Part shown: piece by piece, positions 34,631 through 43,656 of the stretch
Position numbering within the stretch: the first letter of the stretch is position 1
How the letters are laid out: every line of letters begins with the position of its first letter
NCBI RefSeq assembly: GCF_030464365.1
Contig: NZ_VCYI01000011.1
Location: 1-64,000 of the forward strand
Source: Methanoculleus methanifontis
GTDB taxonomy: Archaea > Halobacteriota > Methanomicrobia > Methanomicrobiales > Methanoculleaceae
Length of the DNA stretch: 64,000 nucleotides
Direction: 5' to 3'
Translations under genes and position numbers: made by a program
The notes under the pieces: model-generated
What the model was told of the DNA's origin: nothing
Database searches by the model: none
Seen by the model: only the letters and a program-made list of their open reading frames with translations

Positions 34631-36187
34631 TCAGGAGTACCTCCGCCAGAACATGGAGAGTCTCCTCGACTCGCCCCACCGCTCGTCAAGCTGGTCGATG
34701 ATACCGTTGATCCGCTGCACCTGCTGGCGGATCCTCTCCGTCGTCCCGGGATCGTCGAGCAGTTCGGCATGTCCCATGATCGCCTGGAGCGGGTTCCGTA
34801 TATGGTCGGCCAGCAGGGCGAACTGCTCCATGTTCCGCTCGATCTGAGCGTAGGCTTTCGATTTCAGGTCTTCGACCTCCTTCTGGGCGGTGACGTCTCT
34901 CGCGACGGTGACGATCCTCGCGACCTCGCCGTGCTCGAAGATCGGGATCCGCATCTCCCGCAGAATCATGGTTCGGTCACCCGACTTGAGAGACCGTTCC
35001 GACGTCAGCGGCCGGCCGGTTCGAACGACCCGCTCGTAGAGCTGCCGCGTCGCAGGAGGGAAGAACGGCACGACGGCGAAGATATCCTTTCCGACGACGT
35101 TCGTTTCGAGCCCGAGGTCTTCGCACCAGGCGATGAAGGCATCGTTCGCGAGAAGGAGGGTGAGATGGGTATCGACGACGGTAACGGTGTCGGTGATGGC
35201 GTCGAGGACGATCTGGTAGAGGCCTTCCGACTCCCGGAAGACGTACTCGGACTGCTTTCGGTCGAGCGCGCCCGCGATGATATGGACGGCCGCAGAAAGA
35301 AGCGCCACATCCTCGTCCGCAAAATGGGCGTTGTCGGCATCCAGGTCGAACCCGATGAAGCCGACGACCGCTCCACTCAGCCGGAGAGGGATCATCAGGG
35401 CCGCCGTAGCGCCGTGCCGCTCCAGGAACTCGCGCTCTCTCCTGTCGGGCCGCCCGTCTTCGGACACCCCGTTCACGATCACGGTCTCGCCTTTGAGAAC
35501 CTGCACGGCCCATCGGGGCGGCTTGCCCTTGAAGAGGTTGCGCGACTCGCCCCGCAGCGGAGCCTGCCCCGCCCGGCACCATTCGTGCGTCGTCCCGAGA
35601 AGTGTCCGCAGGTCATTGAAGAGAGCGAGATAGACCCTGCACGCCCCGCACACGCGCCCGAGTTCCTCGAGCGAGTCGTCGATCGCCGGATCGATCGCCG
35701 CTGTGTCTATGAACCGGGCGGGCATCGCCGCGACGGCCCGCTCCAGGCTGCGGCGGTGACCGGGCGCATCCCTGACCCCGCGCTTCACGCCGGCCTCGAT
35801 GCAGGAGAGGAGGAGCCAGACCTCGGCGGTTCCGGGATCGCGGACGGTGCTGAGCGCTATACGGGAGGAAAACGAGGAGGCGTCCTCCCGCCGGGCGGCA
35901 ATCGTCCCGGTCCACCGCCCGGTGGAGAGAGCGCGGGCGATGCAGTCCCGCCCCTCTTCGGGGGAGAGCCAGAGACGGGTCACCGGTTTTCCGACCATCT
36001 CTGAGAGGTTGTACCCCCACATATCAAGCAGCGAAGCGTTGGCAAAAGCGATACACCCCTGCCGGTCGACGATGCAGATCCCGGAGAGCGAGGTCTCGAT
36101 CACCTGCTGCAGCATCGCAGCGGTGAGACCGGGCGTCGGACCGGAGATCTCGCCGGCCTCCGGGCGGTTCATTGTATTCGAATCCAT
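34631..36187 (-). CDS. PAS-GAF-PAS sensor with histidine-kinase dimerisation helix, no ATPase domain
   Basis: 518 residues from MDSNTMNRP (the frame is open to 36250). A PAS domain (ISLSGI-type start ETSLSGICIVDRQG), a GAF domain (SLEELGRVCGACRVYLALF through FADEDVALLSAAVHIIAG) and a second PAS (LDAITDTVTVVDTHLTLLLA) with a PAC segment (RIVTVARDVTAQKEVE) come in order. A short helix pair follows, ADHIRNPLQAIMGHAELL, whose histidine is in the place of the phosphoaccepting histidine. The chain ends 45 residues later without an ATP-binding domain. So it may need a partner kinase or act as a ligand-only sensor. Signal unknown. Confidence 0.75.
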   Translation of the reverse strand: MDSNTMNRPEAGEISGPTPGLTAAMLQQVIETSLSGICIVDRQGCIAFANASLLDMWGYNLSEMVGKPVTRLWLSPEEGRDCIARALSTGRWTGTIAARREDASSFSSRIALSTVRDPGTAEVWLLLSCIEAGVKRGVRDAPGHRRSLERAVAAMPARFIDTAAIDPAIDDSLEELGRVCGACRVYLALFNDLRTLLGTTHEWCRAGQAPLRGESRNLFKGKPPRWAVQVLKGETVIVNGVSEDGRPDRREREFLERHGATAALMIPLRLSGAVVGFIGFDLDADNAHFADEDVALLSAAVHIIAGALDRKQSEYVFRESEGLYQIVLDAITDTVTVVDTHLTLLLANDAFIAWCEDLGLETNVVGKDIFAVVPFFPPATRQLYERVVRTGRPLTSERSLKSGDRTMILREMRIPIFEHGEVARIVTVARDVTAQKEVEDLKSKAYAQIERNMEQFALLADHIRNPLQAIMGHAELLDDPGTTERIRQQVQRINGIIDQLDERWGESRRLSMFWRRYS

Positions 36188-36349
36188 TCCCAGACCGTCC
36201 CGGGCGACTGGACAAAGCCGCCCCTGGCCGTTCCGGGGGGGCAGCGGCACACGACCCCCTCCGGGTGGCCAGGATGATTAATCCCCGGGCCAGATATAAT
36301 AACTTTTCGTTCGCGCCATGCCGGTTACCGGCCCGCAAAAACACCAGTA

Positions 36350-37024
36350 TCAGGCGTCCGTTTCAGCCCTTTGCGAATAATTCCGATACGTCACGAGAAG
36401 TGCGGTGCCGATCAAAAGGAAGACGGCAAGCGACACCCAGAACCCGGCTCCCGCCGGGATGAGGTTCACGACGTAATCGATGCCGAGGGCGATGGCAAAA
36501 CTGCCGATGAAGCCGCCGATGGCGATGCAGGAGATGACCTCCGTCTTTGTCATCCCGAGCATCCTCCCGATGACGGAACCGACGATGCTCCCCGATCCGT
36601 CGAAGGGGAGAGCCAAAAAGGCGACGAGGCCGACAAAGTAGAGCCGCTCAAGCCACGGGCGCCGGTCGAGGAACGTCCTGCCCGCTTCCACAAAGCGGCT
36701 AATCCAGGAGCCGATGTAGGGGATGCGTAAGACCAGCGGGAAGTTCCATGCCATAAAAAGTCCGCCGACAAAGTCCAGGAACGCCAGAGCGAACGCGGCC
36801 AGCCACCATGGAACCCCACAGAGGATGCAGACCGGGATGATCGTCTCCCGGCCGAGCGGCGGGACGATGTAGGCGACCATCATCCCGAAGAGCAGGAGCC
36901 ACTGCTCCGCCGGGAGGAAGAACCATACGACGACGAGAAAGATACCGCAGAGCAGGAACGGAACCGTGACCTTCAGCCAGCTCGTCGTATCGTCGTCATC
37001 GCCCCACATCTCGATCTGCCGCAT
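36350..37024 (-). CDS. Putative small multidrug export protein (Sm_multidrug_ex family)
   Basis: 224 residues with five to six hydrophobic spans. The phrases VPPLGRETIIPVCILCGVPWW, GGLFMAWNFPLVLRIPYIG, LVAFLALPFDGSGSIVGSVI and GMTKTEVISCIAIGG match the family PF06695, membrane proteins named for one putative resistance member, mostly without demonstrated transport. It follows ribL and overlaps its end by 29 bases, so the JAMM, ribL and export genes form one operon (37888-36350). Cytoplasmic N-terminus is acidic (DDDD). Confidence 0.7.
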   Translation of the reverse strand: MRQIEMWGDDDDTTSWLKVTVPFLLCGIFLVVVWFFLPAEQWLLLFGMMVAYIVPPLGRETIIPVCILCGVPWWLAAFALAFLDFVGGLFMAWNFPLVLRIPYIGSWISRFVEAGRTFLDRRPWLERLYFVGLVAFLALPFDGSGSIVGSVIGRMLGMTKTEVISCIAIGGFIGSFAIALGIDYVVNLIPAGAGFWVSLAVFLLIGTALLVTYRNYSQRAETDA

Positions 37025-37520
37025 GAACCGCCGTCACCTGCGGGTATTCCCCGCACTTTTCAGGATCGGAGTCACTCCTCACCGGCAGGGCCGGTGGAAT
37101 CCGGGGGGGCCGGGTATTCAGGATACGCTCGATGATCTTCGATGAACTGGCAAGCGAGCCGGGATACCCGGGTATCCGGACGACGTCCGCGTCGAGCCCG
37201 CGTTCCCGGAGTTTCTGCCGGAGATGCTCCTCGTTGAAGTGCTGGTTAAACCCAAGCGTAATGATATCGGGCCGGATTTCCGATATCGGCCTGAACATAT
37301 CGTGGAGGTCGCCGAGGAGCGCGTGGTCGACCGGCTTTAGCGCCCGGATCATCCGGAGCCGCTGGTCTTCCGGGAGGATCGGTCTCGGCTTATGCTTCAC
37401 GTTCGCGTCGCGCGCCACGATCACGGAGAGTTCGTCGCCGAGGTTCCGCGACTCCTCAAGGTAGTAGAGGTGACCGGGGTGGAGGATATCGAACGTCCCC
37501 GTTGCGACCACGTGGATCAT
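36996..37520 (-). CDS. ribL: Archaeal FAD synthase RibL
   Basis: 174 residues. VVATGTFDILHPGHLYYLEE holds the HxGH nucleotidyltransferase motif (HPGH), followed by VIVARDANVKHKPRPILPED and the C-terminal ISSTSKIIE-like SLASSSKIIER. RibL transfers the adenylyl part of ATP to FMN to give FAD. The C-terminal 25 residues after KIIERILNTRP are longer than in typical RibL. It shares four bases (ATGA) with the JAMM gene upstream and overlaps the next gene, so cotranslation is likely. Confidence 0.88.
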   Translation of the reverse strand: MIHVVATGTFDILHPGHLYYLEESRNLGDELSVIVARDANVKHKPRPILPEDQRLRMIRALKPVDHALLGDLHDMFRPISEIRPDIITLGFNQHFNEEHLRQKLRERGLDADVVRIPGYPGSLASSSKIIERILNTRPPRIPPALPVRSDSDPEKCGEYPQVTAVHAADRDVGR

Positions 37521-37888
37521 TCGACCACCTCAAGGTGGGTCACGCTGCCGTCCGCCCGGTAGCACCGCCAGTCCCGCTTCCCGTAGGGGTAGCCCACGAT
37601 GATGTGGTACCGCCCCACCGTGGGAAAGAACCTGAGATCCGCCGCCGACGGGGAGAGGACGCCGTTCGGGTGGCTGTGAGCGCTGCCGGACTGGTGGGTG
37701 TCCAGCGGGAGCATGTCGATGAAGAACGAGGCGCTCTCTTCCCCAACGATGGTGCCGGGAACCAGGTCGAGGTCCCGGATAACGCCGTCCCGTTCCCGCA
37801 GCACGGCGACGAATTCGTTCGGGTGGTGTTCTCGCCCAAGTTCGAAGAGCATCGAAAGCAGATCCCTGCTGATCCCGCATATGACCAT
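37517..37888 (-). CDS. JAMM/MPN-domain metallopeptidase-like protein
   Basis: 123 residues from MVICGISRDL, chosen over the upstream start since this is the family N-terminus. The zinc motif of JAMM deubiquitinase-like enzymes is present: SAHSHPNGVLSPSAAD (HxHP, then S and D), with E at position about 17 in HPNEFVAVL. In archaea such Rri1/JAMM1-like enzymes can remove ubiquitin-like SAMP tags. It heads the operon with ribL, overlapping by ATGA. Confidence 0.8.
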   Translation of the reverse strand: MVICGISRDLLSMLFELGREHHPNEFVAVLRERDGVIRDLDLVPGTIVGEESASFFIDMLPLDTHQSGSAHSHPNGVLSPSAADLRFFPTVGRYHIIVGYPYGKRDWRCYRADGSVTHLEVVE

Positions 37889-37981
37889 TCTACTGAATGG
37901 TAGGGGAGGAGGAAACATAAGCCCTCGCGTTGGGCATGCATCCCGGGCCTGCGGAGGGGGTCTCGAGAAAAATGGGATCGG

Positions 37982-38899
37982 TTAAGGGATGACCCGTTGC
38001 TCCTCCACAGGAGCCTCCGGGGTCACGTTCTCCGCAGCGGTCACGTTCCCTTCAGCGGTCACGTTCTCGGGCGGCAGGAGATCCGGCGGCACAAGAACCG
38101 TGTCGATGGTGTGGACGATACCGTTCTCGGCCACAAGATCCGAGGCAACGATGGTAGCGTTTTCTACCATGAAACTGTCGTCGACCATGCTGAGGTTGAG
38201 GCTGTCCCCGGCGAGCGTTTCAAGAACCGTCTCGTTGGTGGCGTTCACCTCTCCCATCAGGTCTTCTGCGGTGTAGTTCCCCCTCACCACGTGATGCATG
38301 AGCAGGGAATCGAGCACCTCCGTGTCGTTTAGGACCGCGGCAAGGGTCGCATTATCAAGTGCCTCGAAGGCGCCATCGTCCGGAGCAAAGACCGTGTACG
38401 GACCGCCGGCGTTAAGCACCGTTCGCGTGAGTCCCGCATCCTCGACAGCATCCGCAAAGGAAGTCAGGTTCTCATCACCGGCGACCAGGCCAGCCAGCGT
38501 CGCCCTCACCGGTTCCTCCCCGGAAGTTACGTTCTCGTCTCCCTCGATCATCATCCCCTCCGGGACGACGATGACGACACCCTGCATGGGTGTCCGCTGC
38601 GTCGAGGCGTTGAGCGTACAGCCGTACGGGTAGGTTCCCGTATCGCCAAACGTGTAGTTGAACGTCTCATTCTGTTCTATTGGCCCGGAGTCGAAGGTAC
38701 CGCCCGTGCTGGTGACGGTATGGCTCACCTCATCATAATTCGTCCAGGTTACCGTTGTATTGCCCTCGACCGTGAGCGAGGCGGGGATGTACTCCCCGCC
38801 GCGTACATCGACGTCGGCGGTCGCCGCGAGAGCCGGCAGGGCGACAAGCCCGATGGCCAGGGCGGCTACGATCCCGAGTATGGTTAAATTCGTTCTCAT
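37982..38899 (-). CDS. Secreted cupredoxin-fasciclin fusion protein
   Basis: 305 residues. A signal peptide (MRTNLTILGIVAALAIG ending LPALAATA) is followed by a cupredoxin-like domain (about 25-115) and a fasciclin domain (about 130-275: SFADAVEDAGLTRTVLN, GPYTVFAPDDGAFEAL, HHVVRGNYTAEDL, NGIVHTIDTVL). The cupredoxin has a likely His ligand in EVSHTVT and a Cys in YPYGCTLN, but the usual histidine and methionine pattern after Cys is altered (NASTQRTPM). The C-terminus repeats ENVT-type Asn-Val-Thr units, good for glycosylation. Probably a cell-surface adhesion or redox protein. Confidence 0.85.
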   Translation of the reverse strand: MRTNLTILGIVAALAIGLVALPALAATADVDVRGGEYIPASLTVEGNTTVTWTNYDEVSHTVTSTGGTFDSGPIEQNETFNYTFGDTGTYPYGCTLNASTQRTPMQGVVIVVPEGMMIEGDENVTSGEEPVRATLAGLVAGDENLTSFADAVEDAGLTRTVLNAGGPYTVFAPDDGAFEALDNATLAAVLNDTEVLDSLLMHHVVRGNYTAEDLMGEVNATNETVLETLAGDSLNLSMVDDSFMVENATIVASDLVAENGIVHTIDTVLVPPDLLPPENVTAEGNVTAAENVTPEAPVEEQRVIP

Positions 38900-39010
38900 G
38901 CAGTCTCACCACGTTTAAAAGTCCTGGCAGGGAGAACCGCCGGGATCATCCCGGAATAGAACCAGAACGGTTCGGCACTGCTCACCACTGCCACGGGCAG
39001 GAAAATAACT

Positions 39011-39045
39011 ACACAATTATATAAGTATTGTTATAAATTTAAGGG
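39011..39045 (-). promoter_or_regulatory. AT-rich promoter of the cupredoxin-fasciclin gene
   Basis: The reverse strand reads TTAAATTTATAACAATAC and TTATATAATTGTG here, about 100 bases before the ATG at 38899. TATA-like hexamers are frequent in this block and absent from the rest of the gap. A GTGGTGA near 38910 can act as ribosome site. Confidence 0.45.
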
Positions 39046-39103
39046 AACACCATCCACAACCATCCCCGCCTCCCTCGCAGGAGGATCTACGGGAACAAGC
39101 CGT

Positions 39104-40537
39104 TCAGAACGGCCCGTCCTGTTCGAAACTCCTCTTCATCCGGATGGCGAGTTCCGCCTTGAAGAGTTCTTTTCCGAGGTAGGCGGCATGATCGAGACGG
39201 GAGAGGCTTCCATTTGAAAAAAGCGTGTAGAAGACGTCTTCCCAGCAGTTCCCCCGCACGGCGCGATCCTTATGAACCGCGACGATGCAGTCCCCCTCGA
39301 CACCGATGCGGATGCATCCCAGGGGATCGTAGACAATCTCGTCCGGCACGGGGAGCGCATCCTCGACGTTCTTGTACTCCAGCGGCGGTTCGCGGCGCCG
39401 CCGCTTTTCCTTCAGGATCAGGAGATCGAGCCCCAGGTCTTTGGGATACGGCCGGCCGGCCGTAAGGGTCATCATCTCGGTTGCTCGCCGCATCTCCGCA
39501 ACCGACCCTCGCGTCTTGTCGCTGTGCTCGCTCGTGAAGACGACGGCTGCCCCGACCTCGTGCGCCATCCCCGCGAGCAGGGCGTTCGCCCCGGGAGAGT
39601 CGGCGTCCAGCAGTTCTACGACGTTGCCCGCCCCGAAGAAGAGCGGACGGGAAGCGTCGGAGAACCCGGCAAGTGAGTCCGTCAGCCCGGAACCCGCGGG
39701 CTGGAGGAGGGGATCGGCGATCAGGCAGCGGATTCCGGCTTCCCGTGCTGCCGCAAGGTTCTCTTCAAGCGTCCGCTCACGCGGCACCACGACCGCCGCC
39801 GCTCCAGCCTCCGCGACCGCCCGGCCGACGGCGGGGATATTCCCCTCGTGCAGGGAGAGCACAAGGTCGGCGCGGAAGAGTGCCGCCGCGATGAGATCGG
39901 GGTCCTGCGTATCGACGGCGAGCGGCCCTTCGACATCAGCGAGGAGCGAGAAGCACCGCGCGACATCGCCGGGGGTCGCGTCGAACCCGAACCCCAGGTC
40001 GACGATATCGGCTCCGTCGGTAAAGAACCGCCGGACGTCGGCGAGGAGATCGTCGCGCTTCTGCGCATCCATAATCTCCGCGAGCACCTTCATCCTCGAA
40101 CCCCCGCCGACCTTCACGCCGCGGACGATGAACTCCGCCTCCGCCTCCCCTTCCCGGATCGCCACCTGCCGGCAGGCCTCCTCACGGCGGGTCTCTGCGA
40201 GGAACTCGTCTGCGGGGACGGTCTTTGAGAGGGGTGCGGCCTCCAGCACCGAGAGAACCGGCACGAGATCGGCCGCATGGCGCGGGCCGCGGTAGACCGG
40301 GACGCCGGTCTCGCGCTCGACGTCGGCAAACGACGCGGTGCACATCCCGGAGACGATCGCCATGTCGTAGTTGCCGCCGGCAAGCAGTCTCCGGAGTTCT
40401 CCGGGGGCAAGAAACGATGCAATTTCGCCGGTGACCACCACATCGATCTCGTAACGATCGGAGAAGCGCCGGGCCGCCGACTTCACGATGCCGACCGTTG
40501 CCGATCCGGTCGGGAGGAGAATGTGCATACACTTCAC
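39104..40537 (-). CDS. Dihydropteroate synthase-like protein (tetrahydromethanopterin pathway type)
   Basis: 477 residues. The N-terminal part (HILLPTGSATVGIVKSAARR) and a TIM-barrel core (RMKVLAEIMDAQKRDDLLAD, GADIVDLGFGFDATPGDV, PLAVDTQDPDLIAAALFRAD, GNIPAVGRAVAEAGAAAVV) match archaeal DHPS-related proteins, with a C-terminal domain (YDPLGCIRIGVEGDCIVAVH) typical of the methanogen branch. Members are thought to join the pterin and p-aminobenzoate-derived parts of tetrahydromethanopterin. The classic bacterial DHPS pterin site is only partly kept. It is divergent from the PHP gene. Confidence 0.8.
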   Translation of the reverse strand: MKCMHILLPTGSATVGIVKSAARRFSDRYEIDVVVTGEIASFLAPGELRRLLAGGNYDMAIVSGMCTASFADVERETGVPVYRGPRHAADLVPVLSVLEAAPLSKTVPADEFLAETRREEACRQVAIREGEAEAEFIVRGVKVGGGSRMKVLAEIMDAQKRDDLLADVRRFFTDGADIVDLGFGFDATPGDVARCFSLLADVEGPLAVDTQDPDLIAAALFRADLVLSLHEGNIPAVGRAVAEAGAAAVVVPRERTLEENLAAAREAGIRCLIADPLLQPAGSGLTDSLAGFSDASRPLFFGAGNVVELLDADSPGANALLAGMAHEVGAAVVFTSEHSDKTRGSVAEMRRATEMMTLTAGRPYPKDLGLDLLILKEKRRRREPPLEYKNVEDALPVPDEIVYDPLGCIRIGVEGDCIVAVHKDRAVRGNCWEDVFYTLFSNGSLSRLDHAAYLGKELFKAELAIRMKRSFEQDGPF

Positions 40538-40571
40538 TTATTATTCAGAGGATGACAAATAATCTGATCTC

Positions 40572-41237
40572 ATGCTGCGGTGCGATCTGCATGTCCACAC
40601 CAGGTTCTCCAAGGACGGAGAGAGCAGTGTGGAGGAAATTCTCCGGCGAGCGGAGGCGGTCGGCCTCGACGCCATCGCGATCACCGACCACGATACGGTG
40701 GAGGGTGCCCTCTACGCCCTCGAGTGCGACACCCCCGTGACCGTGATCCCGGGTATCGAGGTCTCGACAAAGCATGGCCATCTCCTCGCGCTCGGCGTCA
40801 CGGAACCCCTCCCGGCGGGTCTCGACTTCTTCGAGACCGTCGCCGTCGCACGTGCCCGGGGCGCTCTCCTGATCCTCCCACACCCATACCACCGCTGGCG
40901 CCACGGCGTCGGGAGAAGGCTCGCAGCCGGTATCAGCGCGGTGGACGCGGTGGAGGTCTTCAACAGCCGTTACATCACCGGGTCGGCGAACCGGAAAGCC
41001 GCAGTCATAGCGAAAAGGTTCAGAAAACCCGGCGTTGCCGGGAGTGACGCCCATAACGCCCGTTACGTCGGATTCGGGGTCACCTACGTCACGGCCGAAC
41101 CGGATGTGGCCTCCATCCTCTCCGCGATCCGGGGAGGGCGGACGATGGCGGGCGGGAGGATGACCCCGCTCCACACCTACACCCGCCAATCCCTCAAGGG
41201 CGCCCTCCGTAGAATCCGGCGGACGGTACACCGATGA
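40572..41237 (+). CDS. PHP-domain phosphoesterase
   Basis: 221 residues. [19 protein letters not shown] (HxH metal motif), [39 protein letters not shown] and [17 protein letters not shown] are the ordered motifs of PHP domains, trinuclear metal phosphatases. No polymerase part is attached. In archaea such proteins can act on nucleotides or on histidinol phosphate-like substrates. It overlaps truA by four bases (ATGA), so both are translated from one message. The promoter is in the 34-base gap to the DHPS-like gene. Confidence 0.82.
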   Translation: MLRCDLHVHTRFSKDGESSVEEILRRAEAVGLDAIAITDHDTVEGALYALECDTPVTVIPGIEVSTKHGHLLALGVTEPLPAGLDFFETVAVARARGALLILPHPYHRWRHGVGRRLAAGISAVDAVEVFNSRYITGSANRKAAVIAKRFRKPGVAGSDAHNARYVGFGVTYVTAEPDVASILSAIRGGRTMAGGRMTPLHTYTRQSLKGALRRIRRTVHR

Positions 41238-42046
41238 ACCTGGCGTTCCGCTTCGCGTACTTCGGCGACCGGTTCTTCGGTTCGCAGATGCAGCCCGACC
41301 TCCGCACCGTGGAGGGCGAGTTCATCGAGGCCTGCAGGAATCTCGGACTCTTCGACGGCTGGCGGGAGGCGAACTTCGCCACCGCCGGCCGCACCGACCG
41401 CGGGGTACACGCCCGGGCCCAGGTCTGTTCGTTCTTGACCGATAAGCCGGATCGGGCGATCGAAGCGCTGAACCGGGTGCTTCCGGCGGACATCTGGTGT
41501 ACAGGGTGGGCCGAGGCCCCGGAAGGGTTCCACCCCCGCTACAGCGCCGTATCGAGGACGTACCGCTACTACTTCTCTGCCCCCGGTGATGTCGCCGCCA
41601 TGGACGAAGCGGCGCAGGAGTTTCTTGGGCGGCACGACTTTTCGGTGTTCGCCCGTGTCGGCGACCGGAACCCCGAGCGGAGGATCCTTGCATCACGGGT
41701 CTTTGCGGACGGGCGGTTCGCGGTATTCGAGGTAACGGGCGAGAGTTTCCTCTGGAACATGGTCAGGTGCATGGCGACAATGCTTGAGGGGGTGGGAAGA
41801 GGCGAGGCTGAAACCGGGGAGATCACACGGCTTCTTACCAGGCCGACGGATCCGAGAGTCGCTGCGGCTCCCCCCGAGGGGTTGATCCTCTGGAACATCG
41901 ATTACGGGGTTCCCTTTACGCCGCTCCCGATTGACGGAAAGAGCAGCCGCCACCTGGCCGACCGCTATCGTTACCATGTCCTCATGGCGGAGATCTCCGC
42001 ACACCTTGCACCGGATCGCCGGCAGCCCGACACACCCGGAATATAA
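41234..42046 (+). CDS. truA: tRNA pseudouridine synthase A (TruA)
   Basis: 270 residues. [19 protein letters not shown] contains the catalytic aspartate (GRTDRGVHA), and [16 protein letters not shown] and [20 protein letters not shown] are other TruA motifs. It makes pseudouridine at tRNA positions 38-40. Its start overlaps the PHP gene by ATGA. The length is normal for archaeal TruA with a short C-terminal tail ([20 protein letters not shown]). Confidence 0.92.
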   Translation: MNLAFRFAYFGDRFFGSQMQPDLRTVEGEFIEACRNLGLFDGWREANFATAGRTDRGVHARAQVCSFLTDKPDRAIEALNRVLPADIWCTGWAEAPEGFHPRYSAVSRTYRYYFSAPGDVAAMDEAAQEFLGRHDFSVFARVGDRNPERRILASRVFADGRFAVFEVTGESFLWNMVRCMATMLEGVGRGEAETGEITRLLTRPTDPRVAAAPPEGLILWNIDYGVPFTPLPIDGKSSRHLADRYRYHVLMAEISAHLAPDRRQPDTPGI

Positions 42047-42464
42047 TACTTCCCAATGGAGCACCATAAAGGAGAGGGGATCGGGAAACCGACCTCCCTA
42101 ATTATTGCTGTTTTGAAAGGATCAGGCCGCGGACAATGGATCTTCCGGAAGCGGTGCGGCAGGGAAAAAGAGTCGTTCCGCCCATCATCCGGAACTGCTC
42201 CACTTAATTCTTCCGAAAAAGAGTATCCGATATTACTGCACGTACCAGAAATCACGGTGTGTGGCGTTCCCGGCCGCCCCCGGCAAAACCTGGCAACCAT
42301 GCGCTCTTGTGCCGGAACGTTTAACTAGCGAGATACGGGTTTAGGGGCGCCGAGGTAAACCCAATGTAGCTTATTTTATAAAAAGTTAAATAGATTACTT
42401 TAATAATAACCTATTAATATATGCCACAACAGTCCCGTTTCAGTACGTCAAGAGGGGAAAGTGG
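42047..42464. other. Intergenic stretch with glycan-operon promoter
   Basis: 418 bases without a gene. The right 100 are very AT-rich and form the promoter of the glycan gene series. In 42050-42330 there is nothing I can name; the frame at 42056 has no protein features. Confidence 0.5.
42371..42422 (+). promoter_or_regulatory. Strong AT-rich promoter of the glycan gene series
   Basis: TTATTTTATAAAAAGTTAAA (42371-42390), then TTTAATAATAACC and ATTAATATATG, in a genome with high GC. Several TATA boxes overlap. It is 43-95 bases upstream of the ATG at 42465, and no other promoter of this strength appears before 50737. Confidence 0.5.
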
Positions 42465-43619
42465 ATGTACGACAAGGATCCGGTTCGGGCGAGGCCACCC
42501 GCTCACCTGGAGGGGTGGTTCGCTGAAGAAACAACTGTGCCGTTGCCGCAGTACCTGGATGCAGAGAGAGACAGATGGATTGAACGGCATGTCCCCCGGA
42601 GCGTCGGGCAGGAGAGCGCGATAGACGTCCCGACCCTCCGCTGTGAGGTTCAGGAACAGATCAACCCACTGAGGACACCGGTGGCTCCGGGAAACCGGCG
42701 GGTAATGAACGAAACCGCCGAGGCCGCCGCTGTTGTGTCCCGAAGATCAAGCGGGATGCGAACGCTTGCGGCGATCCCCTGTCTCGATGAGGAGGTTGCG
42801 ATCGGTTCCGTCGTTCTGCGGGCCCGGCAGCACGTCGACGAAGTCCTGGTGATAGACGACGGGTGCACGGACAGCACCGCGAAGGTTGCCCGAGATGCAG
42901 GGGCGACCGTCATCTCGCACGGAACTCAGAAGGGGAAAGGGCAGGGGATCAAGAACGCTGTACGGTATGCAGTCGACCACGACTACGACTGCCTGGTTCT
43001 CATGGACGGGGACGGCCAGCACGACCCGGGGGAGATACCTCTCCTGGTCAAACAGATCCGCGCCGATGCCGCCGATCTCGTCATCGGGTTTCGAACCTTC
43101 GACCAGATGCCGTTTTACAGGCGGTTCGGCCGGGCGGTGCTCGATATCGCCTCCAGCAACGCGAGTTCAATAACCGACTCGCAGTGCGGCTTTCGGGCGC
43201 TGAACAGGAAGACCATGGAATCGATGCTCGGCTCGCTTCGGATGGATGATTTCTCGACTGAATCGGAGATGCTCCAGATCGCCCAGGAGAGACGTTTGCG
43301 TATCGGGGAGACGCCGATCAACTGCAAATACGGTGATTTCGATACATCCACAAAGAACCCCCTTTCTCATGGTATGGAGGTGCTCGGATCGATATTCTGG
43401 CTTGCCGTGGAGAGAAAACCACTCCTCCACATCGGCCTGCCCGGGATTGCCGCGATGTTCACCGGGATTTTCTTTTTCCTCCAGTTCCTCCAGGGATTCA
43501 GTGAAACCGGCCTCGTCCCGATAGAACACGGTATGCTTGCATCGCTCTTCCTGATCCCGGGGACGGTCGCACTCATGCTGGGCCTGACGCTTACCCTCAT
43601 TGCAAGGATGCGGGAGTGA
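42465..43619 (+). CDS. GT2-family glycosyltransferase (dolichyl-phosphate sugar type) with C-terminal membrane spans
   Basis: 384 residues. The GT-A domain starts around residue 98 (MRTLAAIPCLDEEVAIGSVV), with VDEVLVIDDGCTDSTAKVAR, ISHGTQKGKGQGIKNAVR and the metal motif LVLMDGDGQHDPGEIP (DGDGQ). Two hydrophobic spans lie at the C-terminus (PGIAAMFTGIFFFLQ and LASLFLIPGTVALMLG). The first 97 residues are not part of the fold; the start may be later, though the long frame is open and uniformly coded. It should transfer a sugar to a lipid carrier or use a nucleotide sugar for surface glycan building. It leads the co-directional glycan series. Confidence 0.8.
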   Translation: MYDKDPVRARPPAHLEGWFAEETTVPLPQYLDAERDRWIERHVPRSVGQESAIDVPTLRCEVQEQINPLRTPVAPGNRRVMNETAEAAAVVSRRSSGMRTLAAIPCLDEEVAIGSVVLRARQHVDEVLVIDDGCTDSTAKVARDAGATVISHGTQKGKGQGIKNAVRYAVDHDYDCLVLMDGDGQHDPGEIPLLVKQIRADAADLVIGFRTFDQMPFYRRFGRAVLDIASSNASSITDSQCGFRALNRKTMESMLGSLRMDDFSTESEMLQIAQERRLRIGETPINCKYGDFDTSTKNPLSHGMEVLGSIFWLAVERKPLLHIGLPGIAAMFTGIFFFLQFLQGFSETGLVPIEHGMLASLFLIPGTVALMLGLTLTLIARMRE

Positions 43620-43656
43620 GCGGGGTGAACGATACGATGCAGAGGAGACGTGAAGA

